64,000 nucleotides of DNA from Trifolium pratense (taxonomy: Eukaryota; Streptophyta; Magnoliopsida; Fabales; Fabaceae): NCBI RefSeq assembly GCF_020283565.1, contig NC_060060.1, forward strand, positions 69,921,257-69,985,256. The letters are read 5' to 3'. Below, one piece after another: positions 46,793-60,308 of this stretch. Each line of letters starts with the position of its first letter. Position 1 is the first letter of the stretch. The position numbers were made by a program, and so were the translations under genes. Under the pieces are notes generated by a model. The model searched no databases. It had not been told where the DNA came from and saw only the letters and a program-made list of their open reading frames with translations.

Positions 46793-49792
46793 CTAGCTTT
46801 TAATGGGATTTTGAATTATTTTTAATTTAACTTTTAACTCATTAAAACGATCTTCTACTAAGGGTTTAGTAAAGATATCAGCTAGTTGATTATTAGTGTC
46901 CACGAAAATTAATTCAATTTCTTTTTTATTAACATGATCCCTAATAAAATGATGTTTTATCTCAATATGCTTGGATCTTGAATGTTGAATGGGATTTTTT
47001 GACAAATTAATTGCACTAGTATTATCACAATAAATAGGTACATTTTCATACCTTATTGAGAAATCCTCAAGCTGATTTTTAATCCAGAGAACTTGAGAGC
47101 AACAGCTTGCAGCTGACACATATTCAGCTTCAGTGGTAGATAATGCTATCGTGTTTTGTTTTCTGCATGACCAGCTTATGAGTGCTTTTCCAAGAAATTG
47201 GCATGCACCACTTGTACTTTTTCTTTCAATTTTGTCTCCAGCGTAGTTAGCGTCACAATAAGCTATTAAATCAAAAATAGAATCTTTGCTATACCAAAGA
47301 CCAAGATTAGTAGTACCGACAAGATATCTGAAAATTCTTTTAACAGCAGTTAGGTGCGATTCTCTAGGAGAAGTTTGAAAACGTGCACATAATCCTACTG
47401 CAAAAACTATGTCTGGTCTACTTGCAGTTAAGTACAATAGAGATCCAATCATAGCTCTATATTCCTTTTCAGGAACAATTTTTCCTTCCTCATCTTTATC
47501 CAAAATTGTAGATGGATGCATGGGAGTTGCCATAATTTTGGCTTCATTCATTTTATATTTTTTGAGAAGATCTTTAATATATTTTTCATGACAAATAAAG
47601 ATTCCATTTATTTCTTGTTTAATTTGTAAACCAAGAAAATATCTCAGTTCTCTCATCATGCTCATCTCAAATTCATTTTGCATGAGATGGGAAAAATCTT
47701 CACATAATTTTTCATTTGTTGATCCAAAAATAATATCATCAACATAGACTTGAACAATTAATAAATCCAATTTATCAATTTTTGTAAAAAGAGTTGTGTC
47801 AATTTTTCCTCTAGAAAAATTGTTCTTGATTAAGAATGCACTTAATCTGTCATACCAAGCTCTTGGAGCTTGTTTTAGACCATACAAAGCTTTTGAAAGT
47901 TTGAACACATGATCTTTTTTCTTTTCATTTTGAAAACCAGGAGGTTGATGAACATACACCTCTTCATTTAGAAAACCATTTAAAAAAGCACTTTTAACAT
48001 CCATTTGAAATAATTTAATATTTTTATGTGATGCATATGCTAAAAGAATTCTTATTGCTTCTAACCTGGCAACTGGAGCAAAAGTTTCATCGTAATCAAT
48101 ACCTTCTTGCTGGTTATACCCTTGAGCAACAAGTCTTGCCTTGTTTCTAATAACCTTACCTTCTTCATCTAGCTTGTTTCGAAAAACCCATCTTGTTCCT
48201 ATGATTGAATGATCTGTAGGAGATGGAACAAGTAACCATACTTGATTTTTCTCAAACTGAAGAAGTTCTTCTCTCATTGCTTCTACCCATGATTTATCAA
48301 TAATGGCTTCACCAATGGATTTTGGCTCTATCTGGGAGATCATTGCCATGTTGTTATCATTGTCTTTGAATGATAGTCTTATTCTTATTCCATCAGTGGA
48401 ACTTCCAATGATTTGATCTTGAGGATGATTCCCAACAATTCTCAATGTTTTTGGAGGAAGAAGAGGATCATCTTCTTTCTTTTGATTTGGAACATCCTGA
48501 GAAGTTAGTCTTTCTTGCTCATCATCAATTGATGGCATTATAAGATCATCAAATTCATCAAAGATAATATTCATGCTTATTTCCATGGTTTGAGTTTTCA
48601 AGTTATAAATTCTATATCCTTTAGAATTAGTAGCATAACCTAAGAAAATAGCTTTATCTGATTTTGAATCAAATTTACCAAGATTATCTTTTGTGTTTAA
48701 GATATAACAAAAACATCCAAAAATATGAAAATATGATATGTTTGGTTTTCTATTTTTCCAAAGTTCATATGGAGTTTTGTCTAGAATTTTTCTTATTGAA
48801 ACTCTATTTAAAATATAGCAAGAAGTACTTATGGCTTCAGCCCAAAAATATTTTTCAACATTTGATTCATTTAACATTGTTCTTGCCATTTCTTGTAAAG
48901 TTCTATTTTTCCTTTCAACAACTCCATTTTGCTGAGGAGTTCTTGCACAAGAAAAATTATGAGAAATACCATTTTCATCAAAGAATGATTTGAAAGATGA
49001 ATTTTCAAATTCTCCTCCATGATCACTTCTGACAGAGATGATATTTGAGCTTTGTTCATTTTGAACAAGTTTACAAAAGTTTTTGAAAGCATCACAAGAT
49101 TCATCTTTATTTTTCAAAAACAAAACCCATGTGTATCTGGAGAAATCATCAACTATAACAAAACCATATTGTTTTCCACCAAGACTAGTGGTGTTGACAG
49201 GACCAAATAAATCAATGTGAAGTAGTTCTAGAGGTTTTTTAGTTGAAATAAAATCTTTTGGATAAAAACTACTTTTGACTTGTTTTCCTCTTACACAAGC
49301 TTCACAGATTTTATCTTTGTCAAACTTGATTTTTGGAAGACCTCTTACTAGATCAAGTTGAGATAATTTTGAAATTGTTTTCATGCTTATATGACCAGCT
49401 CTTTTGTGCCAAATCCATTTATCTTTTTCGATAGACATAAAACATGATTCAGCTGGAATGTCATCTAAGTATAAAACATACAAATTTTTCTTTCTTGATC
49501 CGGAAAAGAAAACTTTTCCTGATGAAGTTTGTTTGACTTCACAAATATTTGGTTTAAAAATAACTTCAAAACCACTATCACATAATTGACTGATACTAAG
49601 TAAATTATGTTTTAGACCTTCTACATATTGAACATCTTCAATTTTTGCAGAATCATTATTACCTATAATACCTTTTCCTTTTATTTGTGCAGTATTATTA
49701 TTACCAAACGTAACTGACCCTCCTTCCTTTTTGATGAAGGAGAGAAAACACCTTCTATCTCCTGTCATGTGTTTTGAACAACCACTGTCCAA
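46793..49792 (-). CDS. SIRE-like pol polyprotein (protease, integrase, RT, RNase H)
   Basis: 999 residues in one open frame. The protease end ([11 protein letters not shown]) starts at residue 2. Integrase follows with its zinc finger (WHKRAGHIS ... CEACVRGKQ) and D,D,E core ([36 protein letters not shown]). RT has [40 protein letters not shown] and the catalytic [10 protein letters not shown]. RNase H has [31 protein letters not shown] and [14 protein letters not shown]. Order INT before RT proves Ty1/copia. All catalytic residues are visible and there is no internal stop. A one-base insertion near 49802 puts it out of frame with gag, whereas relatives read through, so it has no start of its own unless frameshifting occurs. 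Confidence 0.93.
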   Translation of the reverse strand: MDSGCSKHMTGDRRCFLSFIKKEGGSVTFGNNNTAQIKGKGIIGNNDSAKIEDVQYVEGLKHNLLSISQLCDSGFEVIFKPNICEVKQTSSGKVFFSGSRKKNLYVLYLDDIPAESCFMSIEKDKWIWHKRAGHISMKTISKLSQLDLVRGLPKIKFDKDKICEACVRGKQVKSSFYPKDFISTKKPLELLHIDLFGPVNTTSLGGKQYGFVIVDDFSRYTWVLFLKNKDESCDAFKNFCKLVQNEQSSNIISVRSDHGGEFENSSFKSFFDENGISHNFSCARTPQQNGVVERKNRTLQEMARTMLNESNVEKYFWAEAISTSCYILNRVSIRKILDKTPYELWKNRKPNISYFHIFGCFCYILNTKDNLGKFDSKSDKAIFLGYATNSKGYRIYNLKTQTMEISMNIIFDEFDDLIMPSIDDEQERLTSQDVPNQKKEDDPLLPPKTLRIVGNHPQDQIIGSSTDGIRIRLSFKDNDNNMAMISQIEPKSIGEAIIDKSWVEAMREELLQFEKNQVWLLVPSPTDHSIIGTRWVFRNKLDEEGKVIRNKARLVAQGYNQQEGIDYDETFAPVARLEAIRILLAYASHKNIKLFQMDVKSAFLNGFLNEEVYVHQPPGFQNEKKKDHVFKLSKALYGLKQAPRAWYDRLSAFLIKNNFSRGKIDTTLFTKIDKLDLLIVQVYVDDIIFGSTNEKLCEDFSHLMQNEFEMSMMRELRYFLGLQIKQEINGIFICHEKYIKDLLKKYKMNEAKIMATPMHPSTILDKDEEGKIVPEKEYRAMIGSLLYLTASRPDIVFAVGLCARFQTSPRESHLTAVKRIFRYLVGTTNLGLWYSKDSIFDLIAYCDANYAGDKIERKSTSGACQFLGKALISWSCRKQNTIALSTTEAEYVSAASCCSQVLWIKNQLEDFSIRYENVPIYCDNTSAINLSKNPIQHSRSKHIEIKHHFIRDHVNKKEIELIFVDTNNQLADIFTKPLVEDRFNELKVKLKIIQNPIKS

Positions 49793-51614
49793 AAACCAAG
49801 GCTTTTTCTTTGCACCTTGATAGTATCCCTACATTTTGAAATTTTTGTTTAGGTGCCCATAATGACTTGGGTCCTTGAGGGTTAGTTTTCACAATTTGTT
49901 TATTCTTAAAATAACATTCTTTTTCAAGATGCCCAAAAATTTTGCAAAATGAACAATGTTTATTTTTTCTCTCTAAGTGACGATAACGTTTTGGTTCATA
50001 GTAAAAACTTTCATAACTTTCTTTTTGATAGCAAATTGATTCATGATGACCATTTTTGTTACAAAATGAACATCTCAACTTAAGTTCTCTATTTGCTGGT
50101 AAAAGAACATTTTCAAAAATTTTGTTTTTAACTTCATTAAAACCTAAGCCATTTTTGTTAAGAGCTTGAGATTGTGATCCCATAATGTTTTGAAAAGTTT
50201 CAGTTGATTTTATGAATCCAGTGAGATCATTTCTTAGTTCCATTATTTCATTTTTCAACACAACATTTTCATCTATTTTCTTAGATAAAACACTAGAGCA
50301 AACATGTTTTTCTTTTGACTCAATTAAGTCTTTGTTAATTTTTTCAAAATTAAGAATAACAGTTTGAAGTTTTTTCTTTTCTTCTTTTAGTTCAGAAACT
50401 TCTTTTTGTAAAGAAAAACATTGTTTGGATAAGAATTCAGAATCATGTAATAGACTATCAAAATTAGTTTCTAATTCTTCATAAGGATGAGTTTTATCAA
50501 AGAGAAATACCTCATCATTTTCTGAATCTGCCATTAGACAGATGTTGGCTTCTTCTTCTTCTTCTTTATTTGTTTCAAATTCATCATCATCATCCCAGGT
50601 AGCTAACATGGATTTTTTCTTGAAGGGAAAATTTCTGGGTGATTTGTTTAAGGGACATTCTGATTTGTAATGTCCAAGTTTGTTGCAACCAAAGCAAGTC
50701 ACTTGACTTTTGTCAAAGTCATTTTTCTGCATATCTTTTCCTGAAGAAAAGTTTCTTCTAATTTGATCTCTTCTTCTTAACATACGTTGGATTTTGCCAG
50801 AAATGAGAGCTAGTTCTCCTTCTGCCTCTTCTTGGGTAGATTCTAATTCCTTAGAGTCATCTTCTAAAAAACTTATATCTTTTTGAGAAGCTTTTAAAGC
50901 AATGGTTTTTTCCTTTTTTAAAGGTTTATCTCCTTGAAGAATAACTTCATGAGCTTTTAAAGTACCAATAAGATCTTCTATGGGAAGTGTTTTCAAATCT
51001 TTAGTTTGAGTAATGGCAGTAACCATTGGTCTCCAAGTGACTGGAAGACATCTCAAAAGTTTTCTAATTCTATCATTAGTTGAAAAAGTTTTTCCAAGAG
51101 ATCTTAATTCATTTATGATAGTAGTAAATCTTGAAAACGTTTCATCAATAGTTTCGTTTTCAATCATTTCAAAAGTTTCAAATTTATTAGTTCCTATGTC
51201 TATTCTTGTTTCTTTTACATGACTAGTTCCTTCATGGTGAACTTGTAAAGTGTCCCAAACCTTTTTAGCAGTATCACATTCATCTACTCTTTCACTTTCT
51301 TCCATGCTTAGAGCACAGGATAGAAATAAATGAGCTTTAGAGTTTAGGAGTACCTTTTGTTGTTCTGCAGTTGTCCATGCATCTTCAGGTTTGTCTGAAA
51401 TGACTCCCTCAGCAGAAGTTACAGTAGGAACATAATCTCCTTCTGTGACTATGCGCCACATTCCTACTTCTTGAGATTTTAAAAACAATTGCATTTTGTT
51501 TTTCCAAAAATAGTAATTCTTTCCAGTGAACAAAGGTGGTCTTGAAGCAGATCCTCCTTCTGGAATGTATCTTTCTTTTGACATTTTTCTTCCTGAATCT
51601 TTTTCCTCTAACAC
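49755..51614 (-). CDS. SIRE-like Gag
   Basis: 619 residues; the ATG at 51614 or the one ten codons on ([17 protein letters not shown]), which matches the family start, could be used. A UBN2-type gag domain comes first ([20 protein letters not shown] about residues 29-49; [13 protein letters not shown] about 118-130). A CCHC knuckle ([14 protein letters not shown], 307-320), an acidic and coiled-coil segment (about 340-470), and two further CCHC knuckles in the C-terminal part ([28 protein letters not shown]) follow. Gag forms the particle and binds RNA. The end is abnormal: after [12 protein letters not shown] the frame shifts and stops at 49755 inside the start of pol. Confidence 0.9.
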   Translation of the reverse strand: MLEEKDSGRKMSKERYIPEGGSASRPPLFTGKNYYFWKNKMQLFLKSQEVGMWRIVTEGDYVPTVTSAEGVISDKPEDAWTTAEQQKVLLNSKAHLFLSCALSMEESERVDECDTAKKVWDTLQVHHEGTSHVKETRIDIGTNKFETFEMIENETIDETFSRFTTIINELRSLGKTFSTNDRIRKLLRCLPVTWRPMVTAITQTKDLKTLPIEDLIGTLKAHEVILQGDKPLKKEKTIALKASQKDISFLEDDSKELESTQEEAEGELALISGKIQRMLRRRDQIRRNFSSGKDMQKNDFDKSQVTCFGCNKLGHYKSECPLNKSPRNFPFKKKSMLATWDDDDEFETNKEEEEEANICLMADSENDEVFLFDKTHPYEELETNFDSLLHDSEFLSKQCFSLQKEVSELKEEKKKLQTVILNFEKINKDLIESKEKHVCSSVLSKKIDENVVLKNEIMELRNDLTGFIKSTETFQNIMGSQSQALNKNGLGFNEVKNKIFENVLLPANRELKLRCSFCNKNGHHESICYQKESYESFYYEPKRYRHLERKNKHCSFCKIFGHLEKECYFKNKQIVKTNPQGPKSLWAPKQKFQNVGILSRCKEKALVFGQWLFKTHDRR

Positions 51615-51642
51615 TTGTTAAGTGTATAAACCTGTAGAGACA

Positions 51643-51655
51643 GGCTCTGATGCCA
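51643..51655 (-). other. Primer-binding site of SIRE-like element
   Basis: Minus-strand TGGCATCAGAGCC, matching the initiator tRNA-Met complement TGGTATCAGAGCC with one T-to-C change, two bases after the 5' LTR. Confidence 0.85.
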
Positions 51656-51657
51656 AT

Positions 51658-53330
51658 TGAAGTAGCAATAAATGTCACAAGAAAAGGGGGGTTTGAATTG
51701 TGACCCTTTTTAAAATTATTGTATGTGAGTTTAAAATAACTCAAGACAATATTTCTTTTAATTGGTTAGTTAACAATTAACAAAGAAATGTAGTTAGCAA
51801 CAATAAAATAAACAATATATAAATGAACAAAATAAATACTGAGTTAGTTGCTGAATAAGTAAATGTTTAAGGCCCAGAGCACTCTGGTATTACTCAGTTA
51901 GTTAGTTTAGTATGTTTTAAGGATTTTAGAGTCCAAGAGAAAAACACACAAAAGTTATCCTGGTTCACCCAACTTGGGCTAGTCCAGTCCTCACAGTCCT
52001 TGTGAGATTGTCCACTATAAATGCTCAGATCAGAACCTTCTGCTTCGCATCAAAAACTTGATCACAACTGGATCAATACAAACTGCTTTTCTTCACTCTA
52101 AAATACTTTTACACAAATGCTTTTCTTCACTCGAAAAGACTTTCACTCAAAATGTTTTTCTTCACTCGAAAAGACTTTCTCACAAAATGCTTTTCTTCAC
52201 TCGAAAAGACTTTCTCACAAACACTCAATCTAACATAAAAGAAAGACTTGAGAGGGTTACAATATTTGTGGGGAATATGGGTTAAATCAACTCAAGTGAG
52301 AGATTGATAATAGCAAGCTTTGTCTATTTGTTTTTCACAAATATATGATTGATATCTTTGATGCTTTGCTTTGCTTTTGAAGAGTTTATGACTTGTTGAT
52401 TTTTGCTTCAACTAAGTATATGATTTGATTCTTTTTGCAAACTCTTAATCTTCTCTTCATGTAGCTCCATTGTATTTATAGGCAAATATAACCTTGGAGG
52501 AGCGTATGAGAGAGGGATTTGAATTTCAAATCCAACTTGACATGTCACAATGTTGTGCTGTCAATTTGCTGTGAATAGTGCGTTATCGTTGCTTCGGTAA
52601 CATTACCGTTATGGCAATCTGCACTACACTTTTAATCCAATGACAACCACTGCATTTACGTGGCCCATATATGTCCATAAGAAGGAATCTTTCCTAATTT
52701 AGGGTTGGACAACTTGTATGCAAGTGGGAAAAAATATCATGTAATAATTGTACTTGTTTTGGTGACTCATGTCCTTTGTTGTTTTCTTGTCCCCTCTATG
52801 TTCCCTTGAAGAGAAAGAGGCTTGCTACAACTTGGCTTATGGTGTGACTTCACCTTGTTGGCCAATTTTCGTCCAAGCCATCATTGTGTGATGTGGCTTT
52901 CATTTGAATTTCAAATCTTCTTCAATCATTGATGGAAGCTTCCTTTGTTTGTCCAAAGGGGCTTTTATTCACTTTAGTGCAAAAAGGCTTTATGGCCCAT
53001 GATTCAATTTATGCCATGTTTGGCATATTCCTTACATAAGTGTTTCCTTAAAATACTACCACTTTTGATGAGGCAAAGGAATAATATCTTTGTGAAGCAC
53101 TTCATCATTTATGCCAAGACTTTAAGATGCTTCTTTTGTTTCTACTCATTGCTTATATGTTTTGCTTGTCCATTGGTTGCTCATCCATAACGTTACCGTT
53201 GACAGATGATATCATTATCGTTGAAACATTTCTCACAAAACACATTAGTAGATAACAAGATAATCATAATTAAAATTAATTAATATGTTTGTTATCTTTA
53301 AAACATCAAATAAGGATTTTGTCCTCAACA
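51658..53330 (-). repeat. 5' LTR of SIRE-like element
   Basis: 1,673 bp. It matches 39212-40849 with one additional 35-bp CTTTTCTTCACTCGAAAAGA unit (about 52085-52215). It provides the promoter in element orientation. Confidence 0.95.
52473..52480 (-). promoter_or_regulatory. TATA box of SIRE-like 5' LTR
   Basis: Minus-strand TATAAATA in GCCTATAAATACAATGGAGC, a typical plant TATA box followed by a short leader with an ATG, present in both LTRs. Confidence 0.6.
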
Positions 53331-53335
53331 GTTTA
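53331..53335. repeat. Target-site duplication GTTTA (right)
   Basis: Right copy of GTTTA; the satellite module resumes as GTTTATATGG. Confidence 0.92.
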
Positions 53336-56300
53336 TATGGTTTTTGGCCTATTTTAGGTCGTTTATATGGTTTTTGGCCAATTTTGGTGTTTGTAGTTGT
53401 TTTTTATGGTTTTTGGCCTATTTTAGGTCGTTTATATGGTTTTTGGCCAATTTTTGTGTTTGTAGTCGTTTTTATGGTTTTTGGCCAATTTAAGTGTTTT
53501 TAGTCGTTTTTATGTTTGTAGTGGGTTTTAATATTTTTGGCCTATTTTAGGTCGTTTATATGGTTTTTCGGCAATGTTAGTTTTTGTAGTCGTTTTTATT
53601 GTTTTTGGCCAATTTTGGTGTTTGTAGTCATTTTTATGGTTTTTGGCCTATTTTAGTGTTTGTAGTGGTTTTTAATGTTTTTGGCCTATTTTAGGGTCGT
53701 TTATATAGTTTTTTTTGCCAATTTTAGTGTTTGTAGTCATTTTTATGGTTTTTGGCCAATTTTTGTGTCTTTAGTCGTTTTTATGGTTTTTGGCCAATTT
53801 TAGTGTTTGTAGTGGTTTTTAATGTTTTTGGCCTATTTTAGGGTCGTTCTTTAGTTTTTGGCTAATTTAAGTGTTTGTAGTCGTTTTTATGGATTATGGC
53901 CAATTTTAGTGTTCGTAGTCATTTTTTTGATTTTGGCCTATTTTAGGTCGTTTATATGGTTTTTGGCCAATTTTAGTGTTTGTAGTCGTTTTTTTTTATG
54001 GTTTTTGGCATATTTTAGGTCGTTTATATGGTTTTTGGCCAATTTTGGTGTTTGTAGTTGTTTTTATGGTTTTTGGCCTATTTTAGGTCGTTTATATGGT
54101 TTTTGGCCAATTTTGGTGTTTGTAGTTGTTTTTATGGTTTTTGGCCTATTTTAGGTCGTTTATATGGTTTTTGGCCAATTTTTGTGTGTTGTAGTCGTTT
54201 TTATGCTTTTTGGCCAATTTAAGTGTTTTTAGTCATTTTTATGTTTGTAGTGGTTTTTAATGTTTTTGGCCTATTTTAGGTCGTTTATATGGTTTTTGGC
54301 CAATTTTAGTGTTTGTAGTCACTTTTTTATGGTTTTTGGCCTATTTTAGGTCGTTTATATGGTTTTTGGCCAATTTTGGTGTTTGTAGTTGTTTTTATGG
54401 TTTTTGGCCTATTTTAGGTCGTTTATAGGTTTTTGGCCAATTTTTGTGTTTGTAGTCGTTTTTATGGTTTTTGGCCAATTTAAGTGTTTTTAGTTGTTTT
54501 TATGTTTGTAGTGGTTTTTAATGTTTTTGGCCTATTTTAGGTCGTTTATATGGTTTTTGGCCAATTTTAGTTTTTGTAGTCGTTTTTATTGTTTTTGGCC
54601 AATTTTGGTGTTTGTAGTTGTTTTTATGGTTTTTGGCCTATTTTAGGTCGTTTATATGGTTTTTGGCCAATTTTAGTTTTTGTAGTCGTTTTTATTGTTT
54701 TTGGCCAATTTTAGTGTTTGTAGTCATTTTTATTGTTTTTGGCCTATTTTAGGTCGTTTATATGGTTTTTGGCCAATTTTTGTGTTTGTAGTCGTTTTTA
54801 TGGTTTTTGGCCTATTTTAGGTCGTTTATATGGTTTTTGGCCAATTTTGGTTTTTGTAGTCGTTTTTTTTGTTTTTAGCCAATTTTAGTGTTTTTAGTCA
54901 TTTTTATGGTTTTTGGCCTATTTTAGGTCGTTTTTATGGTTTTTGGCCAATTTTAGTTTTTGTAGTCGTTTTTATTGTTTTTGGCCAATTTTAGTGTTTG
55001 TAGTCATTTTTATGGTTTTTGGCCTATTTTAGGTCGTTTATATGGTTTTTGGCCAATTTTAGTATTTGTAGTCGTTTTTATGCTTTTTGGCCTATTTTAT
55101 TGTTTGTCGTCGTTTTTATGGTTTTTGGCATATTTTAGGGTCGATATTTGGGATTTTGGTCAATTTTAGTGTTTGTAGTGGTTTTAATGTTTTTGGCCTA
55201 TTTTAGGGTCGTTCTTTAGTTTTTGGCCAATTTAAGTGTTTGTAGTCGTTTTTATGGGTTATGGCCAATTTTAGTGTTCGTAGTCGTTTTTATGGTTTTT
55301 GGCTTATTTTAGGGTCGTTTATATAGTTTTTTGCTAATTTTAGTGTTTGTAATCGTATTTATGGTTTTTGGCCTATTTTAGGTCGTATATATTGTTTTTG
55401 GCCAATTTTGATGTTTGTAGTCATTTTTATGATTTTTGGCCAATTTTTGTGTTTTTAGTCATTTTTATGGTTTTTGGCCTATTTTAGGTCGTTTATATGG
55501 TTTTTGGGCAATTTTGGTGTTTCTAGTTGTTTTTATGGTTTTTGGCCTATTTTAGGTCGTTTATATGGTTTTTGGCCAATTTTTGTGTTTGTAGTCGTTT
55601 TTATGGTTTTTGGCCAATTTAAGTGTTTTTAGTTGTTTTTATGTTTGTAGCGGTTTTTAATGTTTTTGGCCTATTTTAGGTCGTTTATATGGTTTTTGGC
55701 CAATTTTAGTTTTTGTAGTCATTTTTATTGTTTTTGGCTAATTTTGGTGTTTGTAGTCATTTTTATGGTTTTTGGCCTATTTTAGGTCGTTTATATGGTT
55801 TTTGGCCAATTTTAGTGTTTGTAGTCATTTTTTTTATGGTTTTTGGCCTATTTTAGGTCGTTTATATGGTTTTTGGCCAATTTTGGTTTTTGTAGTCGTT
55901 TTTTTTGTTTTTAGCCTATTTTAGGTCGTTTATATGGTTTTTGGCCAATTTTAGTTTTTGTAGTCGTTTTTATTGTTTTTGGCCAATTTTAGTGTTTGTA
56001 GTCATTTTTATGGTTTTTGGCCTATTTTAGGTCGTTTATATGGTTTTTGGCCAATTTTAGTGTTTGTAGTCGTTTTTATGCTTTTTGGCCTATTTTATTG
56101 TTTGTAGTCGTTTTTATGGTTTTTGGCATATTTTAGGGTCGATATTTGGGATTTTGGCCAATTTTAGTGTTTGTAGTAGTTTTTAATGTTTTTGGCCTAT
56201 TTTAGGGTCGTTCTTTAGTTTTTGGCCAATTTAAGTGTTTGTAGTCGTATTTATGGTTTTTGGCCTATTTTAGGTCGTATATATTGTTTTTGGCCAATTT

Positions 56301-59300
56301 TGATGTTTGTAGTCATTTTTATGATTTTTGGCCAATTTTTGTGTTTTTAGTCATTTTTATGGTTTTTGGCCTATTTTAGGTCGTTTATATGGTTTTTGGG
56401 CAATTTTGGTGTTTCTAGTTGTTTTTATGGTTTTTGGCCTATTTTAGGTCGTTTATATGGTTTTTGGTCAATTTTTGTGTTTGTAGTCGTTTTTATGGTT
56501 TTTGGCCAATTTAAGTGTTTTTAGTTGTTTTTATGTTTGTAGTGGCTTTTAATGTTTTTGGCCTATTTTAGGCCGTTTATATGGTTTTTGGCCAATTTTA
56601 GTTTTTGTAGTCGTTTTTATTGTTTTTGGCTAATTTTGGTGTTTGTAGTCATTTTTATGGTTTTTGGCCTATTTTAGGTCGTTTATATGGTTTTTGGCCA
56701 ATTTTAGTGTTTGTAGTCGTTTTTTTTATGGTTTTTGGCCTATTTTAGGTCGTTTATATGGTTTTTGACCAATTTTTGTGTTTGTAGTCGTTTTTATGGT
56801 TTTTGGCCAATTTAAGTGTTTTTAGTCGTTTTTATGTTTGTAGTGGTTTTTAATGTTTTTGGCCTATTTTAGGTCGTTTATATGGTTTTTGGCCAATTTT
56901 AGTTTTTGTAGTCGTTTTTATTGTTTTTGGCCAATTTTAGTTTTTGTAGTCATTTTTATGGTTTTTGGCCTATTTTAGGTCGTTTATATGGTTTTTGGCC
57001 AATTTTAGTGTTTGTAGTCGTTTTTATGCTTTTTGGCCTATTTTATTGTTTGTAGTCGTTTTTAATGTTTTTGGCCTATTTTAGGGTCGTTCTTTAGTTT
57101 TTGGCCAATTTAAGTGTTTGTAGTCGTTTTTATGGGTTATGGCCAATTTTAGTGTTCGTAGTCGTTTTTATGGTTTTTGGCTTATTTTAGGGTCGTTTAT
57201 ATAGTTTTTTGCTAATTTTAGTGTTTGTAGTCGTATTTATGGTTTTTGGCCTATTTTAGGTCGTATATATTGTTTTTGGCCAATTTTGATGTTTGTAGTC
57301 ATTTTTATGATTTTTGGCCAATTTTTGTGTTTTTAGTCATTTTTATGGTTTTTGGCCTATTTTAGGTCGTTTATATGGTTTTTGGGCAATTTTGGTGTTT
57401 CTAGTTGTTTTTATGGTTTTTGGCCTATTTTAGGTCGTTTATATGGTTTTTGGCCAATTTTTGTGTTTGTAGTCGTTTTTATGGTTTTTGGCCAATTTAA
57501 GTGTTTTTAGTTGTTTTTATGTTTGTAGTGGCTTTTAATGTTTTTGGCCTATTTTAGGCCGTTTTTATGGTTTTTGGCCAATTTTAGTTTTTGTAGTCGT
57601 TTTTATTGTTTTTGGCTAATTTTGGTGTTTGTAGTCATTTTTATGGTTTTTGGCAAAGTTTAGGTCGTTTATATGGTTTTTGGCCAATTTTAGTGTTTGT
57701 AGTCATTTTTATGGTTTTTGGCCTATTTTAGGTCGTTTATATGGTTTTTGGCCAATTTTAGTGTTTGTAGTCGTTTTTATGCTTTTTGGCCTATTTTATT
57801 GTTTGTAGTCGTTTTTATGGTTTTTGGCATATTTTAGGGTCGATATTTGGGATTTTGGCCAATTTTAGTGTTTGTAGTAGTTTTTAATGTTTTTGGCCTA
57901 TTTTAGGGTCGTTCTTTAGTTTTTGGCCAATTTAAGTGTTTGTAGTCGTATTTATGGTTTTTGGCCTATTTTAGGTCGTATATATTGTTTTTGGCCAATT
58001 TTGATGTTTGTAGTCATTTTTATGATTTTTGGCCAATTTTTGTGTTTTTAGTCATTTTTATGGTTTTTGGCCTATTTTAGGTCGTTTATATGGTTTTTGG
58101 CCAATTTTAGTTTTTGTAGTCGTTTTTATGCTTTTTGGCTAATTTTGGTGTTTGTAGTCATTTTTATGGTTTTTGGCCTATTTTAGGTCGTTTATATGGT
58201 TTTTGGCCAATTTTTGTGTTTGTAGTCGTTTTTATGGTTTTTGGCCAATTTAAGTGTTTTTAGTCGTTTTTATGTTTGTAGTGGTTTTTAATGTTTTTGG
58301 CCTATTTTAGGTCGTTTATATGGTTTTTGGCCAATTTTAGTTTTTGTAGTCGTTTTTATTGTTTTTGGCCAATTTTAGTGTTTGTAGTCATTTTTATGGT
58401 TTTTGGCCTATTTTAGGTCGTTTATATGGTTTTTGGCCAATTTTAGTGTTTGTAGTCGTTTTTATGCTTTTTGGCCTATTTTATTGTTTGTAGTCGTTTT
58501 TAATGTTTTTGGCCTATTTTAGGGTCGTTCTTTAGTTTTTGGCCAATTTAAGTGTTTGTAGTCGTTTTTATGGGTTATGGCCAATTTTAGTGTTCGTAGT
58601 CGTTTTTATGGTTTTTGGCTTATTTTAGGGTCGTTTATATAGTTTTTTGCTAATTTTAGTGTTTGTAGTCGTATTTATGGTTTTTGGCCTATTTTAGGTC
58701 GTATATATTGTTTTTGGCCAATTTTGATGTTTGTAGTCATTTTTATGATTTTTGGCCAATTTTTGTGTTTTTAGTCATTTTTATGGTTTTTGGCCTATTT
58801 TATTGTTTGTAGTCGTTTTTATGGTTTTTGGCATATTTTAGGGTCGATTTTTGGGATTTTGGCCAATTTTAGTGTTTTTAGTAGTTTTTAATGTTTTTGG
58901 CCTATTTTAGGGTCGTTCTTTAGTTTTTGGCCAATTTAAGTGTTTGTAGTCGTTTTTATGGGTTATGGCCAATTTTAGTGTTCGTAGTCGTTTTTATGGT
59001 TTTTGGCTTATTTTAGGGTCGTTTATATAGTTTTTTGCTAATTTTAGTGTTTGTAGTCGTATTTATGGTTTTTGGCCTATTTTAGGTCGTATATATTGTT
59101 TTTGGCCAATTTTGATGTTTGTAGTCATTTTTATGATTTTTGGCCAATTTTTGTGTTTTTAGTCGTTTTTATGGTTTTTGGCCAATTTTAGGGTCGTTTT
59201 TATAGTTTTTGGCCTATTTTAGTGTTTGTAGTCGTTTATATGATTTTTGGCCAATTTTGGTGTTTGTAGTCGTTTTTATGGTTTTTGGCCTATTTTAGTG

Positions 59301-60308
59301 TTTGTAGTGGTTTTTAATGTTTTTGGCCTATTTTAAGGTCGTTTATATAGTTTTTTTGCCAGTTTTAGTGTTTGTAGTCGTGTTTCTGGTTTTTTGCCTA
59401 TTTTAGGTCGTTTATATGGTTTTTGGCCAATTTTGATGTTTGTAGTCGTTTTTATGATTTTTGGCCAATTTTAGTGTTTTTAGTAATCTTTATGGTTTTT
59501 GGCCAATTTTTGTGTTTTTAGTCATTTTTTTTTTATGGTTTTTGGCATATTTTAGGTCGTTTATATGGTTTTTGGCCAATTTTGGTGTTTGTAGTTGTTT
59601 TTATGGTTTTTTGCCTATTTTAGGTCGTTTATATGGTTTTTGGCCAATTTTGGTGTTTGTAGTTGTTTTTATGGTTTTTGGCCTATTTTAGGTCGTTTAT
59701 ATGGTTTTTAGCCAATTTTTGTGTTTGTAGTTGTTTTTATGCTTTTTGGCCAATTTAAGTGTTTTTAGTCATTTTTATGTTTGTAATGGTTTTTAATGTT
59801 TTTGGCCTATTTTAGGTCGTTTATATGGTTTTTGGCCAATTTTGGTTTTTGTAGTCGTTTTTATTGTTTTTGGCCAATTTTAGTGTTTTTAGTCATTTTT
59901 ATGGTTTTTGGCCTATTTTAGGTCGTTTATATGGTTTTTGGCCAATTTTAGTGTTTGTAGTCGTTTTTTTTATGGTTTTTGGCCTATTTTAGGTCGTTTA
60001 TATGGTTTTTGGCCAATTTTAGTGTTTGTAGTCTTTTTTTTTTTTATGGTTTTTGGCCTATTTTAGGTCGTTTATATGGTTTTTGGGCAATTTTAGTTTT
60101 TGTAGTCGTTTTTATTGTTTTTGGCCAATTTTAGTGTTTGTAGTCATTTTTATGGTTTTTGGCCTATTTTAGGTCGTTTATATGGTTTTTGGCCAATTTT
60201 AGTGTTTGTAGTCGTTTTTGTGGGTTATGGCCAATTTTAGTGTTCGTAGTCGTTTTTTTTTATTTTGGCCTATTTTAGGGTCGTTTATATGGTTTTTGGC
60301 CAATTTTA

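Larger units (their letters stand above)
39212..53330 (-). mobile_element. SIRE/Maximus-like Ty1/copia retrotransposon inserted in satellite
   Basis: A 14,119-bp element in minus orientation (about 11.4 kb without its own nested solo LTR) with TG...CA LTRs of 1,638 and 1,673 bp and TSD GTTTA. Internal order in sense is PBS, gag, protease-integrase-RT-RNase H (copia order), then a long third coding region before the purine tract. A post-pol env-like gene and large size mark the SIRE/Maximus lineage. LTRs differ at about 17 sites by eye plus one 35-bp repeat unit, roughly 1% divergence. The pol frame is intact; gag-pol and the env-like gene carry frameshifts. Confidence 0.95.
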
